Part shown: piece by piece, positions 14,227-14,666 of the stretch
How positions within the stretch are numbered: position 1 is the first letter of the stretch
How the letters are laid out: each line of letters starts with the position of its first letter
DNA from: Bacteroides sp. OF04-15BH
Lineage (GTDB): Bacteria; Bacteroidota; Bacteroidia; Bacteroidales; Bacteroidaceae
Reading direction: 5' to 3'
Assembly (NCBI RefSeq): GCF_003477995.1
Contig: NZ_QUEM01000048.1
Span: 1-14,666 of the forward strand
Length of the DNA stretch: 14,666 nt
Program-made: the position numbers and the translations under genes
The notes under the pieces: model-generated
Seen by the model: only the letters and a program-made list of their open reading frames with translations
Databases searched by the model: none
What the model was told of the DNA's origin: nothing

Positions 14227-14666
14227 TCGTAATATAGCCTATTATTATTATCTACATATATAGGAATATTCAGGTTCAAACTTTCCAATATTAATTTAAC
14301 ATCTACCTTTCGTTCTTCATTTCTGACTCCCAGACAACCGATACAAGAAACAGGAAGAAAATCTTTCACCAAAAATTCAGCCTGCTTCTTCCGACACCGA
14401 TCCATATCCTCAAAAGTATTATTCCAATGAAGAGCATTCACAGTGTCCCAATCAATTCTCGAAAGATAAACAAGTCATTATAAAACTCAGTAATTCTGGA
14501 CTTTGCATGTCCGTCAGTAAAACACCATTCATTCGTAAAATCTATTATTTTTCCAATTTTACAACATATAAAAATAATATCTTCCTGAGGATAACTTCGT
14601 ACTCCATTGCCTGTTTTAATCTTATATAAACCCGTTGGCGGAATTAATTTAGCGCATACTTAACCC
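14223..14666 (-). pseudogene. darT: DarT-like DNA ADP-ribosyltransferase toxin, frameshifted and cut by the window edge
   Basis: The C-terminal part (14223-14441 and a little upstream) reads RIDWDTVNALHWNN, then RCRKKQAEFLVKDFLP, with the catalytic-Glu motif KQAEFLV of the DarT (former DUF4433) family. The preceding part is in another frame: IPPTGLYKIKTGNGV, YPQEDIIF, NEWCFTDGHAKSRITEFYND, where FTDGHA is a hallmark of DarT. The two are joined if one T is added in the TTT at 14470-14468; as written, the first frame ends at a TGA (14440-14438). Near the edge the good frame meets a TAA (14662-14660), while the neighbouring frame reads VKYAL, so a second lesion around 14652-14658 is likely. The N-terminal NAD-binding half lies outside. 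Probably inactive, unless the shifts are sequencing errors. Confidence 0.85.

Noticed and set aside
24..14647. A 14-bp inverted match between the two ends of the window: TTAATTCCGCCAAC at 24-37 and its complement at 14634-14647, with weaker similarity beyond.
   Set aside because: Roughly one such match is expected by chance among all pairs in 14.7 kb, the window edges are arbitrary, and the right copy lies inside darT coding sequence. No element between them supports a boundary.

Overview
The window looks like a chromosomal segment of a Bacteroidales bacterium (Bacteroides/Phocaeicola-like). The main clue is a set of promoters of the Bacteroidota type (-33 TTTG, about 19-20 bp, -7 TAnnTTTG), found upstream of the tRNA gene, the his operon, the rubrerythrin gene and the divergent pair at 5.1 kb. 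The gene content (hisG-D-C-B order, clostripain-like lipoprotein, rubrerythrin, WecA-like transferase) and a tRNA without encoded CCA agree with this.

Layout. (1) 65-5053, minus strand: a surface-polysaccharide cluster read in the order GT2 glycosyltransferase, WecA/TagO-like initiating sugar-phosphate transferase, Wzx-like flippase, FrhB-family iron-sulfur protein. The last two overlap by 4 bp. The glycosyltransferase is frameshifted in a G6 run and its normal C-terminus lies in another frame down to 4093. (2) 5158-6450, plus strand: a lipoprotein peptidase of the C11 clostripain family, divergent from the cluster. (3) 6459-6642: a tRNA-Trp gene with its own promoter and a near-perfect hairpin that also ends the convergent acyltransferase gene. 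(4) 6620-8394, minus strand: an acyltransferase-3 membrane protein and rubrerythrin. Rubrerythrin has a PerR-box-like palindrome over its promoter. (5) 8503-13116, minus strand: hisG, hisD, hisC and bifunctional hisB, preceded by a complete transcription attenuator: promoter, 15-residue leader peptide with four consecutive His codons, an 11-bp antiterminator and a competing terminator. The operon ends in a terminator that contains the hisB stop codon. The remaining his genes are not in the window. (6) 13168-14666, minus strand: an AT-rich DarT-DarG toxin-antitoxin module. The DarG antitoxin is intact, with a macro domain keeping the key residues. The DarT toxin gene is broken by a clear -1 frameshift and probably a second lesion close to the window edge, where the gene leaves the window.

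The two most rewarding items are the his attenuator, whose three RNA segments can be paired base by base, and the retained DarG next to a decayed DarT. The three suspected frameshifts could be real decay or assembly errors; the long intact his operon argues against a generally poor sequence. Nothing resembling an insertion sequence, CRISPR array, prophage or rRNA was seen.
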